This document shows positions 1-12,208 of a DNA stretch of 64,000 nucleotides, one piece after another (the first letter of the stretch is position 1; each line of letters opens with the position of its first letter). Location: contig JAPWDM010000004.1 in assembly GCA_035578155.1 (NCBI GenBank), forward strand, positions 32,950,387-33,014,386, read 5' to 3'. The notes beneath the pieces were generated by a model. That model was not told where the DNA came from. It searched no databases and was given only the letters and a program-made list of their open reading frames with translations. This stretch comes from Brachynemurus nebulosus. Lineage: Eukaryota; Arthropoda; Insecta; Neuroptera; Myrmeleontidae. Made by a program: the position numbers and the translations under genes.

Positions 1-180
1 ACCCTATATCTAAATTCATACTAAAATAGATGAAATAGGCCGAGTAGTGTAGTGTATTGGCAGAGGCAAAGCGAGGAAGCGCGAAGTGACCTTCTACACT
101 CTCATATTTGGCTAATTTCAGACAACTTCACGAGTAGTATAGCGCGTGCTTTATAGATTCGTTACTATTTTAAACATACA
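1..180 (+). repeat. Dispersed repeat R1, copy 1 (cut by window edge)
   Basis: About 110 bases here (roughly 58-170) align with the reverse complement of 13165-13290. Shared blocks include GAAGTGACYTTCTACACTCT and, just after it, TATTTGG and TTCAGRCAAC, with only scattered substitutions. No ORF, terminal repeat or target duplication is visible, so the class is unknown. The copy probably continues left of the window. Confidence 0.6.
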
Positions 181-404
181 CGCACGCAGTTATAGTTACT
201 CCATCTGTTGGAAACAATTGAAAATTTATTTAAGGTCCTGGCAAATACTAGCCCTCCTTATAAAAAAGTTGACTGCTCTGTCTTTATACAAGTAGGTAAT
301 ATCTTCGAGAAAATTGATCAAACGAGAGTTTTTCATTTCATTGAAGTTTTTCATAAATCACCCTATATAAAATTATGTCAAATATTTCGCATCGTATAAG
401 TGTA
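181..404. other. No recognisable feature
   Basis: Ordinary AT-rich sequence. The short reading frames crossing it show no recognisable motif. Confidence 0.5.
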
Positions 405-1359
405 GGGGAAGGTCGCCCAAAGCGGGTACCCCTCTTAAAGCGGGTAAGCGCTTGTATATCGTTGTATCGAATGTTTTTGTCAGGTCGTGTGTATACCGAG
501 ATTAACCGAATATCAACCAATATCAGTCAGTTGCACTTGAACGCTTGTGTCGTTTAATGTCCTAGTTAAGCTTCATCAAATTTTTTTGTTGGTTTTGTTA
601 AAAATTTTGACGATAAATATTCTGTGACTAGTCACAAACCTTTTTATTTGTAATCTTTTTGGTATTACCATATTATGTTATCATCATTTGACTTTTAATG
701 TAGAAAAAGGTAGACATGTGTCGGCTTTCATTTTGAAATTATTCTAACTTAACAAAATTAAGTCTTTTTGGGCAAAGCGGGTATGGGCAAAGCGGGTAGA
801 CAAAATAGAAGCATCTTAACGGAAAAAACTGTTGGAAGGGGAAAAAAATAAAAAATCTTATTTTTACGACGGAATGAGGGAAAAAGCTTAAAAAAAATAT
901 TCTTGCCTTGTTTGTGGTGATTTTGATGTGGAACCACCTGATGTAATATATTCCAATATGGAGGTTGTAAAGAAAGTTACAGTTAATTGTTATAAATTTA
1001 TTATTTTTGTCTTTTTTCAATTTTTTTTACTTAATTGTTTTTATTGTTAAGTTCAATATGAATAAGAAAGTTTATATTAAAAAATAATAACAGTATTTAA
1101 GTACATAATATACTTACCCGCTTTGCCCAAAGGGGGTTACCCGCTTTAGGATACCTATACGGGCAAAGCGGGTTTTTGCAGAGGTTTTGTATTTTCTTTA
1201 TTAAAAATAAATATCGTATAAATATTTCTTAAGCGAAGTTTCATTTTAAAGTTCGATAACTATTCTATCTGATAATATAAAAAATATCTGCTTATCGAGG
1301 TCAGAAGTCACTTTTTTGGGCGTTTAATCTTAGCTTACCCGCTTTGGGCGACCTTCCCC
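405..1359. mobile_element. TA-flanked MITE with reiterated GGGCAAAGCGGGTA motif
   Basis: The ends are a 24-bp inverted repeat, GGGGAAGGTCGCCCAAAGCG followed by GGTA, at 405-428 and 1336-1359. Both sides are flanked by TA (403-404 and 1360-1361), which points to the Tc1/mariner/pogo superfamily. The core AAAGCGGGT recurs internally near 437, 772, 786, 1115 (inverted), 1137 (inverted) and 1161, giving about eight copies counting the ends. A short plus-strand stretch near 910-1000 reads CLVCGDFDVEPPDV, which could be a fragment of a zinc-ribbon-like transposase tail, but this is weak. No intact transposase is present. Confidence 0.85.
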
Positions 1360-2015
1360 TATACATTTAATTTGTAACAATACATAATAATAATACACAT
1401 AATAATTAATAAATACAGTAAGGCTCAAGTAAAATATTTCTAAGAGATATTAGGAAAAGTATTTTCTTAAGCATTCGTGGTAGAGGAGTGTTCAAATTTA
1501 TGAAATAAGCAATTGTTTTTCTATCTACGGTTTTGATGATTATGAAATACACATTCTTGGATGTTGATTGTGATTAATTTTTCTATGTTACAATTGTTTT
1601 GTCCATTACTGTATTGTATATGCATATATACATAATGTATATATACATTTAATCATAATATAATATTATTATATTTATCCATGTTTGCTTTACGCAAACT
1701 AGGTCACTAAAATTAATTAATATTTGACCAATTTCATATATAGCTTAATTCATTTGATCAATTTATTAAATTTTATACTAAAATAATAATAATAATAATG
1801 CTGATAATTTATATTATTATCATATATTTATATGCCTTTGTTTGCTTAATATAAATTAGATTTTTTTAATCATTTTTCTATAATTTATTCCTTATATCAA
1901 AATTTCTTACCATGAGAATAATTTTATAATTTAACATATGAAACAGAAAGTACGTTGTTGTATTCAAGTCACTGAAGTGTAATCTGTATAAAAAGTAAAA
2001 ATAAAATATTTTTAG
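1360..2015. other. AT-rich, no recognisable feature
   Basis: Low-complexity AT-rich DNA with short (TAA)n and (ATA)n runs near 1790. Nothing gene-like was seen on either strand. Confidence 0.5.
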
Positions 2016-2270
2016 ATCAAGCTTTTATTTAAAAATTTACTAAAAAGTACAAAACTGCCTTGTGAAAAGTTGAAGCATTGTACGACGTAATTTATAAAAG
2101 CATGAGACATTATTAATTATTTCAGTCTCAAATGTAAATAGCTACTTTAATTTACTTCTCAATAGTTACCAAACTTAGTTAAATGACTCAAGCTTTTACA
2201 AATTACATCTACTTAAAAGTTATTTTATACTTTTTAGTCCATTTCTAAATGAAAGCTTGTTTTAAAAACA
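2016..2270. repeat. Palindromic MITE, AAGCTTTTATTTAAAAAT family, copy 1
   Basis: Starts with AAGCTTTTATTTAAAAATTT and ends with the inverse (CATTTCTAAATGAAAGCTTG). The arms pair imperfectly through CTAAAAAGTA / TACTTTTTAG and AAAAGTT / AACTTTT-type blocks. The same arm sequence appears in the palindrome at 48597-48868, so this is a dispersed family. Family class and target duplication were not determined. Confidence 0.6.
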
Positions 2271-3900
2271 TCTTATTCGAACATCGAGATTTTTCGAACC
2301 TTTAAAAATTCATATCTGTAAAAATATTAACTTTATCGTGAAAAGTCATAGAACCTTTTTTATTTGTATTTCAATAAAGAATATAAAAAAAAAAATTGTC
2401 CGGTTGAAAAATAACAATTCCTTTCAATTGTTTAAACAATTTCTGTTTAAACAATATGGCACGGGGTTGCCCCATGGCAATATGCATTTGTATCATCAGT
2501 AGGGCAATTTGAAGAGGATCGCATAAAAAAATTGAAGTGGAATAGTTTTCGGTACTCATGCACCGATTCCTCCTGGACTAAATGTTGTATATTTATTTTT
2601 TTAATAAAATATTTATTTGTATAAAAAAAGTAAATAATAAAAAAAGGTCGATTTTTGATGTTTTTTGGCAAATCTCCCCTTAATAAATAATTATTTATTT
2701 GTTATTTCATTATTCCAATATTTGAGTTATAATGTTTGTTATTTCTATCCTCTTAAAAAATTAATTTGCTCAGTAATGTTTCTATTTCTATTTATTTCTG
2801 TTAGACATTTGAGCATTATTTCCTGCAACAGCTAAGACGTTTTTATGGTTATGATAGTAAATACATAAAATTCGATATAGTAGCCATAGTGTAAATACAC
2901 GAGAATATTTCATAAGAGTTATAATTTTCATTTTTACTTTTGGGGTCTGAAAATTTTATTAAAAAAGGAACTACTCTGTTGTAGGAGTCAACGTTTCCTT
3001 ACTCCTAAAAATCTTAATGTATGTTAAATTTTAAGAAACTATTTTCAGTAATAACAATAACGGGGTTTAGCACCCGTTCTTCAGACTTATTTACACAAAT
3101 TTTACAATACAACTTTCTTATGATGCGGGTGAAGAAAAATGAAAGTGTTAAGATGTTAGGATTTGTAGGGAAGTGTATGCACTATGCAGACGTCGTCTTA
3201 AGGATGGGCAAACTACAAAAAGACCTCCACAAACATCCAACAATATCAGTGTCTAAGGACGCACGACTGTTTGCTATCTCTAAATCGTTATGATCTACCA
3301 ACAGTTAGAAAGTAATTAGTAAAATAATCTTCGCAACAGAATTGCATTTCCTTACCAAAATTATCATTCCATTTAAGTTCCACAAAAACTATATTATTAT
3401 CAGCAACTAGTTACTGTCTACGGTTTTAATTGATTCGAATTTGTGCTTTTTCATTTTAAATCTGTAGATACCTACATAGATTTAATCGGGTGTTCTCTTA
3501 TTTTATTTTACCTAATACTGTAGATGCATTTTTTGTATCAATTATATTTTTTTTTATTAGGTGAAAATTATTTATAATTTTATTATTATTGCATATAATA
3601 ATATTAATTAGCTAATTTTAAAATTTAATTAAAAACTGTGAAATAATCGGAAATATTAAAAAAATAATAATATTATTTTTAGATATATGACCAAACTATA
3701 TAAGTACTTTTTTTATGTGAAAATTATGCAATACCTAAGTAACACTGATAAAATATAATTTTACAAATATTTTATGCAATTAATAATTTTAAAATTTGCT
3801 ATGAAATTGATTGGCTGAAACTTAAGTATGTTCAAAGTTTAGAGATTGCATGGATCCATAGCTCCATATAAAAATGTAACGCTAAAGTTTCAAATACTTA
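2271..3900. other. AT-rich, no recognisable gene
   Basis: Includes a 90-codon open frame at 3021-3293 (+) with no recognisable motif, and poly-A/T runs. Nothing supports a gene. Confidence 0.5.
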
Positions 3901-3901
3901 A

Positions 3902-4362
3902 TCTATACATATAATAAAACTGTAAATCTGTCTTTGTCTGTCTGTCTGTCAGTTCACGCATCACGTAAAAACTACCGGACGGATTTTAATGAAATTTGGT
4001 GTGATGATAACTTATTACCTGGGTCAACACCTAAGATACCTTTTATTCCGGGAAAATGTCTCATTCCCACGGGAAAATGGAAAAACTATTTTGAGCATCT
4101 ACACACATTACGCCAGTTTACATATTTCATAAAAAATTTCATAACTATAGTAACAAAAATTGTAAATTTTTTTTGAAGTTTGGAAATTTTTCTGAATTTT
4201 AAATTAAAAAAAATGTTGCTAATTGTGTACCGAAAAATACAATAAATACACAATTGTCAATTTGGAGACAATTTAATGCATTTTGTGTTGCAAGAAACTA
4301 CAAATTGGAAAAAGAAACCACTCGTTAACGTTTCCCGTGAACAACGTCATGGGTACGGCTAG
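3902..4362 (+). mobile_element. Non-autonomous Helitron
   Basis: The 5' end reads A|TCTATACATATAATAAAACTG, followed by a (GTCT)n run near 3930. The 3' end reads ...TACGG CTAG|T. Just before CTAG is a hairpin with a 7-bp stem, CCCGTGA / TCATGGG, around loop ACAACG (about 4335-4354). Insertion between A and T, a 5' TC, a 3' CTAG and a subterminal hairpin are the Helitron hallmarks. The interior carries the phrase ACCGGACGGATTTTAATGAA, also seen in the larger Helitron at 17434-18741. No Rep/helicase coding is present. Confidence 0.85.
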
Positions 4363-4759
4363 TCATTCATAAACTAGCATATTGTAATACTAGTTGCCGA
4401 TCATTGAAAAAAAATTATTAAAATTTAAAATGCTTATAAAAAGTTTATTTACGACGAACAATAATTTTTTTCGTTTTATTGCTTGCTAGTATAAGTGTAT
4501 TCCGAGAACATTGACCGGACATGCATAATTCATTTTTCAATTTCTCAGTAGGTACTTGTTTGTTTACGTATTTATTTTCCATATTTGTAAATCGAAATGT
4601 ATACTGTGTATTATTATTATGATGCAGTGTCGTCAAAAATATCCACATAAACCAAAATAAGTATATTTTATAAGAAAAGACTGAGATCTTTTCGAGAATC
4701 GATGTAATTTGGATGCCTTAAAATTTAAGAAATCTGGATGTAATTGAAATCTGATTTTA
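4363..4759. other. AT-rich spacer, no recognisable feature
   Basis: Contains only a short minus-strand open frame of low-complexity composition. No motif or repeat partner was found within the window. Confidence 0.45.
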
Positions 4760-4763
4760 TTAA

Positions 4764-5463
4764 GGTACCATCACAGTGTGATCGGCCGAAAAATAGTCAA
4801 TTTTCGCGGTTTGTTTTCGGATGGATAAGATGTGGGAATGGAAATGAATTTTTTTTATGATTAATACCACTATTTAACAATACAAAAATATTTTTTTTTT
4901 ATTCATCTTTATTTATTTTTTATAATTATTACCTATAATTTTTTGAAAAAAGTATCTTTAAAAAAGGGCGGAAATCGATACACACGATTGCGGCCGCAGT
5001 TTTCATCCAAAATAAGAAAATTAAATAGATTTTCAATCTGTAGGTAAGCCGCTATGTACCTATGGGGGCTTTTTTCTTGATATTTAAGAAAACGGCGGCG
5101 GTTTGAATAAACAATACAAATTTTGTTATAGTTTTTCATCTGGAAAAATAGGCAGATTTCAAAAATAGCTTCCATTTGTACATAACGGCTTACCTACAGA
5201 TTGATAATCTATTTGATTTCTTTTTCGGATGAAAACTGCGGCCGCAGTCCTATGTACCGATTTCCGCCCTTGTTTAAAGACACTTTTTTCAAAAAATTAT
5301 AATAATTATAAAAAGAAAATAAATATAAATAAAAAAAAAATATTTTTGTATTGTTAAATATTAATTGTAAAAAAAAAATTCATCCCCATTCCCTCATCTT
5401 ATCCATCCGAAAAAAAATCGCGAAAATTAACTATTTTTCGGCCAATCACACTGTGATGGTACG
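4764..5463. mobile_element. 700-bp foldback element with TTAA duplication
   Basis: The two halves form arms of roughly 330 bp. The left begins GGTACCATCACAGTGTGAT and the right ends in its inverse. Inner arm landmarks are GCGGCCGCAGT (near 4990 and 5241) and CGGCTTACCTACAGATTGA (inverted near 5040). TTAA flanks both sides (4760-4763, 5464-5467). TTAA targeting is typical of piggyBac-like transposases, but the terminus does not begin with the usual CCC, so superfamily assignment is tentative. No coding capacity. Confidence 0.85.
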
Positions 5464-5603
5464 TTAATACTGAAAAGAAACTTATATATATGTTAAATAA
5501 CAAACTGTAAAAACGCATGCAATTTATTATTATTATAACAAATGCAGAAGCAATGCAGAAAAGAGCATCCTATAATAAACGTTTGTTTATAAGTGGCATA
5601 TAT

Positions 5604-6061
5604 TAGTGATGAGCAAATGCAAGACCAAGACCAAGACTTGGCAGTCTTGGTCTTGGTCTTGTTCTTGCATTAAGAATCTTGGTCTTGGTCTTGCTAGAGC
5701 AGTTTGAGTCTTGGTCTTGGTCTTGCAAAATGCAGTCTTAGTATTGGTCTTGGTCTTGCTAAAGAATCTTGCCCTTTCTTGCAATTTTTTATTAGCGAAT
5801 TTTTTCCTTTTAAAATCAGAATTTTCTCTCTTTACGGTATTAATTGTACTTTAAACTATTTAAATAATTTAGCAAGAGTCTTGCTTTTTTCTTGCTATAG
5901 TCTTGGTCTTGCTCACTTGAGTCTTGGTATTGGTCTTGCAGCCATACTTATAGTCTTGGTCTTGGTCTTGGTCTTGCAAAATGCAGTCTTGGTCTTGGTC
6001 TTGCAAAAAATGCAAGATCAAGACAAGACTGCAAGACCAAGACTAATTTTACTCATCACTA
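5604..6061. mobile_element. hAT MITE filled with degenerate CTTGGT hexamers
   Basis: The ends are TAGTGATGAG (left) and CTCATCACTA (right). The element is flanked by a perfect 8-bp target duplication, GCATATAT (5596-5603 and 6062-6069), diagnostic of hAT transposition. The interior is largely a degenerate array of CTTGGT/CTTGCA-type hexamers on the plus strand, inverting to ACCAAGAC-type hexamers near both ends. Open frames across it (5587-5784 and 5704-6090) are translations of the hexamer array and are not genes. Confidence 0.93.
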
Positions 6062-6076
6062 GCATATATATGCAAA

Positions 6077-6319
6077 CAGAGGCAGTGTGAAGGGTGTGCA
6101 AAGTGTGCAACTGACTTTAGCCCGGCGCTCTTTGAGGCTTCGCACCGCGAAAAATTAATAATTTTATGGAAAGTGAGGCGAAAACAATGTGGTATGTTTT
6201 TTTTTCTTTTTTGCTCGACAAGTCTATTTGAAACAGAGTTCGGTATAAATAATGTCAATAAAGGGGGCCTCGCAAAAGTTATCTTGGTCACTTGCAATTT
6301 TAGTTTTGCACCGCCTCTG
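6077..6319. mobile_element. hAT-type MITE (CAGAGGCRGTG ends)
   Basis: The left end CAGAGGCAGTG and the right end CACCGCCTCTG are inverted. Flanking octamers TATGCAAA (6069-6076) and TATGCACG (6320-6327) match at 6 of 8 positions, consistent with an aged 8-bp hAT duplication. It sits immediately beside the element at 5604-6061. A related element is at 41674-41873. Confidence 0.75.
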
Positions 6320-6327
6320 TATGCACG

Positions 6328-7159
6328 TACAATTTTATTTAATGCACAGTCGTAAAAATTACATGTACGTAAAAAACAATTCAAGTGCTTCATGTTATTT
6401 CAATAATATTTTTGTTAGATATTCTATTACGAGAATGCAATGTCTTAACTAGAAACAAAAATGGAATTAGTATGGAATGGAGTTTTGTATTTATAGAATT
6501 TCAATAATTTTTTGGTTACGGTCTTGTACAATAGTGCAACCTAAATCCATAAAAAAAAAACCGGTTAGCCCACCTTCTCAGCATTCCCGCCCTTAAAATG
6601 ACTTTATACAGTTATTGATGTAATTATACTAGCGGTTTGAAAAAGTTTAGAAAACATTCTAAACTTATTGAAACCTAAATTTATGGAAATCATGGTCTCC
6701 TGTTGCATTTCTGTTTAAAATATTTATATTTTTATTTATTTATCAAGCAAGTTTTTAAATAAATTGCTTTTACAAATTTTTAAATTTACCCATACCCTTA
6801 TTCGAAGTGTAAAAAATGGAGTTAGTGTGTAACGTATATAAAACATATAAATAATAGTTCTGTGTATGTACTATTCTATGATGCATGTATGCTTACCTGG
6901 TTGGTACTAATTATCTCGGTTTGATTAGAAGTGTACAAATAAATCTTCCTAAACTTATGCAAATCTTCGATAATGTTTTTAAACTTACAACGGTTTAAAC
7001 TTAAAACTTATTACATTTATATTAACATCAGTCTAGTCATCACATCCTTCTTTGAAATTGTTTGAAACACTTAATTAGATAGAAAGCGAACGAGTTTCTA
7101 AATGTTAAACATTTCAGACACAGTGAAGCAAAAATTAGAATTTCTACAATACATTTGAC
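6328..7159. other. AT-rich, no recognisable feature
   Basis: No repeats with partners in the window and no convincing open frame. Confidence 0.5.
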
Positions 7160-7163
7160 TTAA

Positions 7164-7321
7164 GGGCAGGGTAAGATATTAAAATATATTTTTTTTTGCA
7201 TTTCTTTTTTATTTTCTTAGCTGAATGCATAATATCTTAAGAATATTGTCTCAAAATTTCAAGTTGATTGGAGCAAAATTGACGAAATTATAAGCATTTT
7301 TGTCGTTACCTGGCAGATGTT

Positions 7322-7417
<96 letters not shown>

Positions 7418-8120
7418 AGTTATATTATAGAAATTTTTGGAAACAATGGAAGTACTAACGTGTTTATACCTGTACTGTATATTTTGTCAGTGTAGAGTAC
7501 AAAATCTAGTTTAGCAGTAAGTATTCTATATCAGTTTTATAGAAGAATTTTTAAGTGTTCAAAACTTTAAATCGTTTTCCCCACAGCTCACGTTTTCAAA
7601 GTCGGTGACCCCCATAACTTCAAAACTATAGCACCGATCCATTTGAAATTCTGAACACTATTTCTGTACATAATTTACGAGGTAGCGCTGGAGAGTTTTT
7701 TTCAAATTCGTTAATAATTTTTATTTTACAATAACAAATTAGCCAATTTTTTTTTCGCAAAAAATCGTGTTTTTCCGTTCTACGTGTTCCAAAAAAGTGA
7801 AAAATTGAAATTTCGAAAAGTCCTCCCAGCGTTACCTGAGGAAGACTATTATCTAACGAATAAACTTTAATTTTTTTATTTCGGATGATCCAACACCAAG
7901 TTATGAGGGTCCCTGCAATTCTACTTTTTTCCGAGACACGTTCGAATAATTGCCGCCATTACTGTATTTTTTAATATTTCTTCCTGAAAAATTTTATACA
8001 ATATTCTTCGAATGTCATAGTTTAATGTACCACTGGTTTTAATAAAGAGATTTTAACTGTATCGTCACAAAAAAATAACAAAAACATGCCTTTTTTGTAC
8101 GAATTAACCTTACCCTTTCC
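7164..8120. mobile_element. TTAA-flanked element with (CT)n(TA)n insert
   Basis: The ends are imperfect inverted repeats: GGGCAGGGTAAGATATT at 7164 and the inverse of GGAAAGGGTAAGGTTAA at 8120. TTAA flanks both sides (7160-7163, 8121-8124). This resembles piggyBac-type target choice. Inside lies a (CT)n tract (about 7325-7352) followed by (AT)n to about 7414, then moderately complex DNA with no ORF. Confidence 0.75.
7325..7414. repeat. Compound microsatellite (CT)n(AT)n
   Basis: About 14 CT units run directly into about 31 AT units, inside the TTAA-flanked element. Confidence 0.95.
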
Positions 8121-8124
8121 TTAA

Positions 8125-9039
8125 GCACTTTGACGTAGGAACCAATATAAATAAACTTTTATAGCTTTATTATTTTCAAAACTGTCCAAACAATGATATT
8201 TCACCTTGATAAAATTTTTTATGTTCTCGACAATTTAATAAGATAGTATTGTTTACTGTATTGTACTCATATCACCCAAAAAAAATTAATGTTTTTATCT
8301 GAAAACGAAAAAATATTGAACATTGTTTTATTCATTACTATTACGTTCTGATGAATTAAAATTAAAGTATCCATTTCCTAAACATTTTAAACAAACAAAT
8401 TATTCAAATCATGTCTGTACGTTTAATTTTTTTCTTGGTCATTACTAAAAGAATTTTTTTGGTCAATAACATTTTTTACGCTTAAGTAAACGCAATATTT
8501 TTTTGTTTAACGTGAATATGACGCAGATGTTATATTAAAGAGAAAAAGAATGATTATTATAAAAGAGTTAAAAATTAAATAATTACATAATTTTTTCTTC
8601 CAACTCAAAAAAAGAAAATATTTTCACGTAGTGTTTTAAATTTTAAATTTTATATTTTTGGAGTACCTACCTGTATATTGAAAACGAGTAGTTATATGCA
8701 AAAAGTAAAATAACTATCTTCTTTAGAAAATTTAATTATTTATTTGAAAACTTTGTTCTAAATAGTAGCAGCTTATAGCAGCGCCCCGTGGTATTTATTT
8801 GTTAGGCTGAATATTATGTTTTCCAAAAATATTAACTTTGAAAAATACAATGAAATATAAATGAATAAATCCAAAATTAGTAATTATAAAGAGAACCTAG
8901 AAATCTGCAGGATATTGTAATATGTACTTGTTAATTAAGTTGGAAATGTTCTTTTTTGGGATTCAAAACATATAGGTAGGTACCAAAAATGAAAGCTGTA
9001 TTGTGCTTAATTTTTTTTTTTTTTATAAATTATTTAACA
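8125..9039. other. AT-rich, no recognisable feature
   Basis: No paired repeats or convincing coding frames. It lies just upstream of the split transposase relic. Confidence 0.5.
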
Positions 9040-9074
9040 AAAAATTGTCTATAGGTGAGGCGAATCCATACACC

Positions 9075-9154
9075 ATGGTGCGTCAATATAAAAAGAAAGT
9101 GGGTATAAACTACATGAACTGTAGTCAAGTTAACATAAAATTGGCTCTATTCGA
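9075..9154 (+). pseudogene. pogo/Tigger-like transposase, N-terminal fragment (5' piece)
   Basis: Starting at ATG 9075 the frame reads MVRQYKKK, the typical opening of pogo/Tigger transposases (MVRxYKRK). It continues in frame to position 9154, where a hAT element interrupts it. The reading frame resumes at 12201-12209. The next part (see 12209-12330) is the helix-turn-helix. An origin in an insect Tigger-type element is inferred from these two motifs. The remaining catalytic DDE region is absent. Confidence 0.7.
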
Positions 9155-12100
9155 CAGGGGCGCAACAATCGGGGCGGTCCAAGGGGTCCGGACCCCCCAA
9201 AATTATCTGGAAATTTTCTTTCAATTTATTTTATTTATATTAAAAAGTAAATTTTTTTTACTATTGAGCAATTCCATGTACAAACCGATCACCCAAAAAT
9301 GGCATGTTCTTCAAATTTAATTTCCCTGTGTATATAATAAGTTTAAGTGGTGTTGAGCTATGTACTCGAATATTATTGAATTATCTTCTACTTTGTCGGA
9401 GTTATAATTATCCAAAGTTGCGTTCAAGGTCACAAAATGGGGATTCCCCAAAATATTTTATTAATTTTTTCAGAGTCTAAGAATAATTAAAAAATGATTA
9501 CAAGTGGCATTGAATGTACTTTACATACACTTTCAATCAGACCGATTTCCATTCCAATACATGCACATATATTGAAGTAATTGCAAGTTTTATTTTTTTC
9601 TTTAATCGCTTATACTGAAAATACCTTATCTTCGATTTTTGATTTTCTTTTTTTAAATTAAAGTACTCAGTCCCCTCTATAACGTGGTACTCGATTTTCT
9701 TTGTTTTTTTGAGTTTTACGGATTTTACGGGGCTTAGTTTGAAAAATACGTGAATTTTTTAACTAATTATTAAAATAAAGAATTAATTATAACATTACCC
9801 CACCTTTAATTTTCGATTTTCTTTCTTCAAGTTAAAGTACTTAGTCCTCTCTTTAACGTGGTATTCGATTTTCTTTGGTTTTTTGGGTTTTAAGGATTTT
9901 ACGGGGCTCAGTTTTAAAGAAATACGTGAATTTTTTAACTAAATATTAAAATAAAGTAATAATTATAATATTACCCCACCTTTGATTTTCGATTTTCTTT
10001 TTTCAAATTAAAGTACTCACTCCTTTCTATAACGTGGTACTCGATTTTCTTTGTTTTTTTGAGTTTTACGGATTTTACGGGGTCCAGTTTAAAAAAATAC
10101 GTGAATCTTGTAACTAATTTTTAAAATACAGTATTAATTTTAATATTGTTTCATCTTTGATTTTCTTTATTTATATTTTAAATTGGAGTTTAGAGTCCCC
10201 TTTAAAACGTGTTATTCAATTTTCTTAGTTTTTTTTGAGTTTTATGAATTTTACGATATTAAATTTTAAAGAAACACGTTCATTTTTTTACTAAGTGATA
10301 AAATAAGGTATTAATTTCAATATTACCTTAACTTTGATAAAATCAGAAAAACTTAGAAAATCGAATAACATGTTATAAAGGGGACTCTAAACTTCAATTT
10401 AAAAGATAAATAAGGAAAATCGAAGATAAAACAATATTAAAATTAATACTTTATTTTAAAAATTTTTTTAAAACTGAGCCCCGTAAAATCCGTAAAACTA
10501 AAAAAAAAAGAAACAAATAAAGTCGAGTATCACGTTAAAGAGGGGACTGAGTACTTTAATTTGAAGCAATAAAATGGAAAATCAAAGGTGGGGTAATGTT
10601 ATAATTATTACTTTATTTTAACAATTAGTTAAAAAAAAACACGTATTTTTTTAAAACTGAGATCCGTAAAATCCGCGAAACTCAAAAAAACAAAGAAAAT
10701 TGATTATCACGTTAAAGAGGGGACTGAGTATTTTAATTTAATGAAAGAAAATCTAAAATCAAAGGTGGGGTAATATTACAATTAATACTTGATTTTATCA
10801 GTTAGTTAAAAAATTCACGTATTTTTCAAACTAAGCCCCGTAAAATCCGTAAAACTCAAAAAAAACAAAGAAAATCGATTACCAAGTTATAGAAAGGACT
10901 GAGTACTTTAATTTGAAAAAAGAATATCGAAAATCAAAGGTGGGGTAATATTCAAATTAATACTTTATTTTATCAATTAATTAAAAAATTCTGGTATTTT
11001 TTAAAACTGAGCCCTGTAAAATCCGTAAAACACAAAAAAAAAAACAAAGAAAATCGAGTACCACGTTAAAGATAGGACCGAGTACTTTAATTTGAAGAAA
11101 TAAAATCTAAAATCAAAGGTGGGGTAATGTTACAATTAATACTTGATTTTATCAGTTAGTTATAAAATTCACGTATTTTTCAAACTAAGCCCCGTAAAAT
11201 CCGTAAAATTCAAAAAACAAAGAAAATCGAGTACCACGTTATAGAAAGGACTGAGTACTTTAATTTGAAAGAAGAAAATCGAAAATCAAAGGTGGGGTAA
11301 TATTATAATTATTACTTTATTTTAATATTTAGTTAAAAAATTCACGTATTTCTTTAAAACTGAGCCCCGTAAAATCCGTAAAACCCAAAAAAACAAAGAA
11401 AATCGAATACCACGTTAAAGAGAGGACTAAGTACTTTAACTTGAAGAAAGAAAATCGAAAATTAAAGGTGGGGTAATATTATAATTATTACTTTATTTTA
11501 ATAATTAGTTAAAAAATTCACGTATTTTTCAAACTAAGCCCCGTAAAATCCGTAAAACTCAAAAAAACAAAGAAAATCGAGTACCACGTTATAGAGGGGA
11601 CTGAGTACTTTAATTTAAAAAAAGAAAATCAAAAATCGAAGATAAGGTATTTTCAGTATAAGCGATTAAAGAAAAAAATAAAACTTGCTATTACTTCAAT
11701 ATATGTGCATGTATTGGAATGGAAATCGGTCTGATTGAAAGTGTATGTAAAGTACATTCAATGCCACTTGTAATCATTTTTTAATTATTCTTAGACTCTG
11801 AAAAAATTAATAAAATATTTTGGGGAATCCCCATTTTGTGACCTTGAACGCAACTTTGGATAATTATAACTCCGACAAAGTAGAAGATAATTCAATAATA
11901 TTCGAGTACATAGCTCAACACCACTTAAACTTATTATATACACAGGGAAATTAAATTTGGAGAACATGCCATTTTTGGGTGATCGGTTTATACATGGAAT
12001 TGCTCTATTAATATATAATATTAATATATAAATTAATATATATAAAATTGGTTTACTATTTTTTATTTGGAAATCAAATTTTCGGAGACGACATTTTATT

Positions 12101-12200
12101 ACAACATTTTCCATTGCTATCGGAGAACTGCGTTATTAAAAAATTTGGTTATTTAAATTTTTATTGGACCCTCTGTAGATATGAAGTTTTTGTGCCCCTG
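9155..12200. mobile_element. hAT-type element enclosing a foldback insertion
   Basis: The left end is CAGGGGCGCAACAATCGGGG and the right end is GTGCCCCTG. Flanking octamers CTATTCGA (9147-9154) and CTTTCCGA (12201-12208) match at 6 of 8 positions, as expected for an old hAT duplication. Most of the length is the foldback element at 9266-12005, so the original hAT MITE was only about 300 bp. It lies inside a pogo-like transposase reading frame. Confidence 0.75.
9266..12005. mobile_element. Foldback element with asymmetric tandem-repeat arms
   Basis: The outer ends are inverted over about 390 bp, beginning GAGCAATTCCATGTACAAAC at 9266 and ending with its inverse at 12005. TATT flanks both sides (9262-9265, 12006-12009). 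Inside each end lies a tandem array of a 174-176 bp unit. The landmark AACGTGG occurs at 9681, 9855, 10031 and 10206 in the left arm. Its inverse occurs near 10370, 10531, 10708, 10882, 11062, 11234, 11410 and 11584 in the right arm. Orientation flips near 10330. The structure matches foldback-type elements, whose termini are built of variable numbers of subrepeats. No transposase is present. Confidence 0.93.
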
Positions 12201-12208
12201 CTTTCCGA

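Noticed and set aside
739..1020. 93-codon minus-strand open frame
   Set aside because: Lies inside the TA-flanked MITE and reads low-complexity Phe/Ile-rich sequence plus translated terminal motif (YPLCPYPLCPK).
3021..3293. 90-codon plus-strand open frame
   Set aside because: No recognisable domain, splice context, promoter or poly-A signal. Composition is not distinguishable from background.
5587..6090. Two open frames over the hexamer array
   Set aside because: Translations of CTTGGT repeats inside a bounded hAT MITE.
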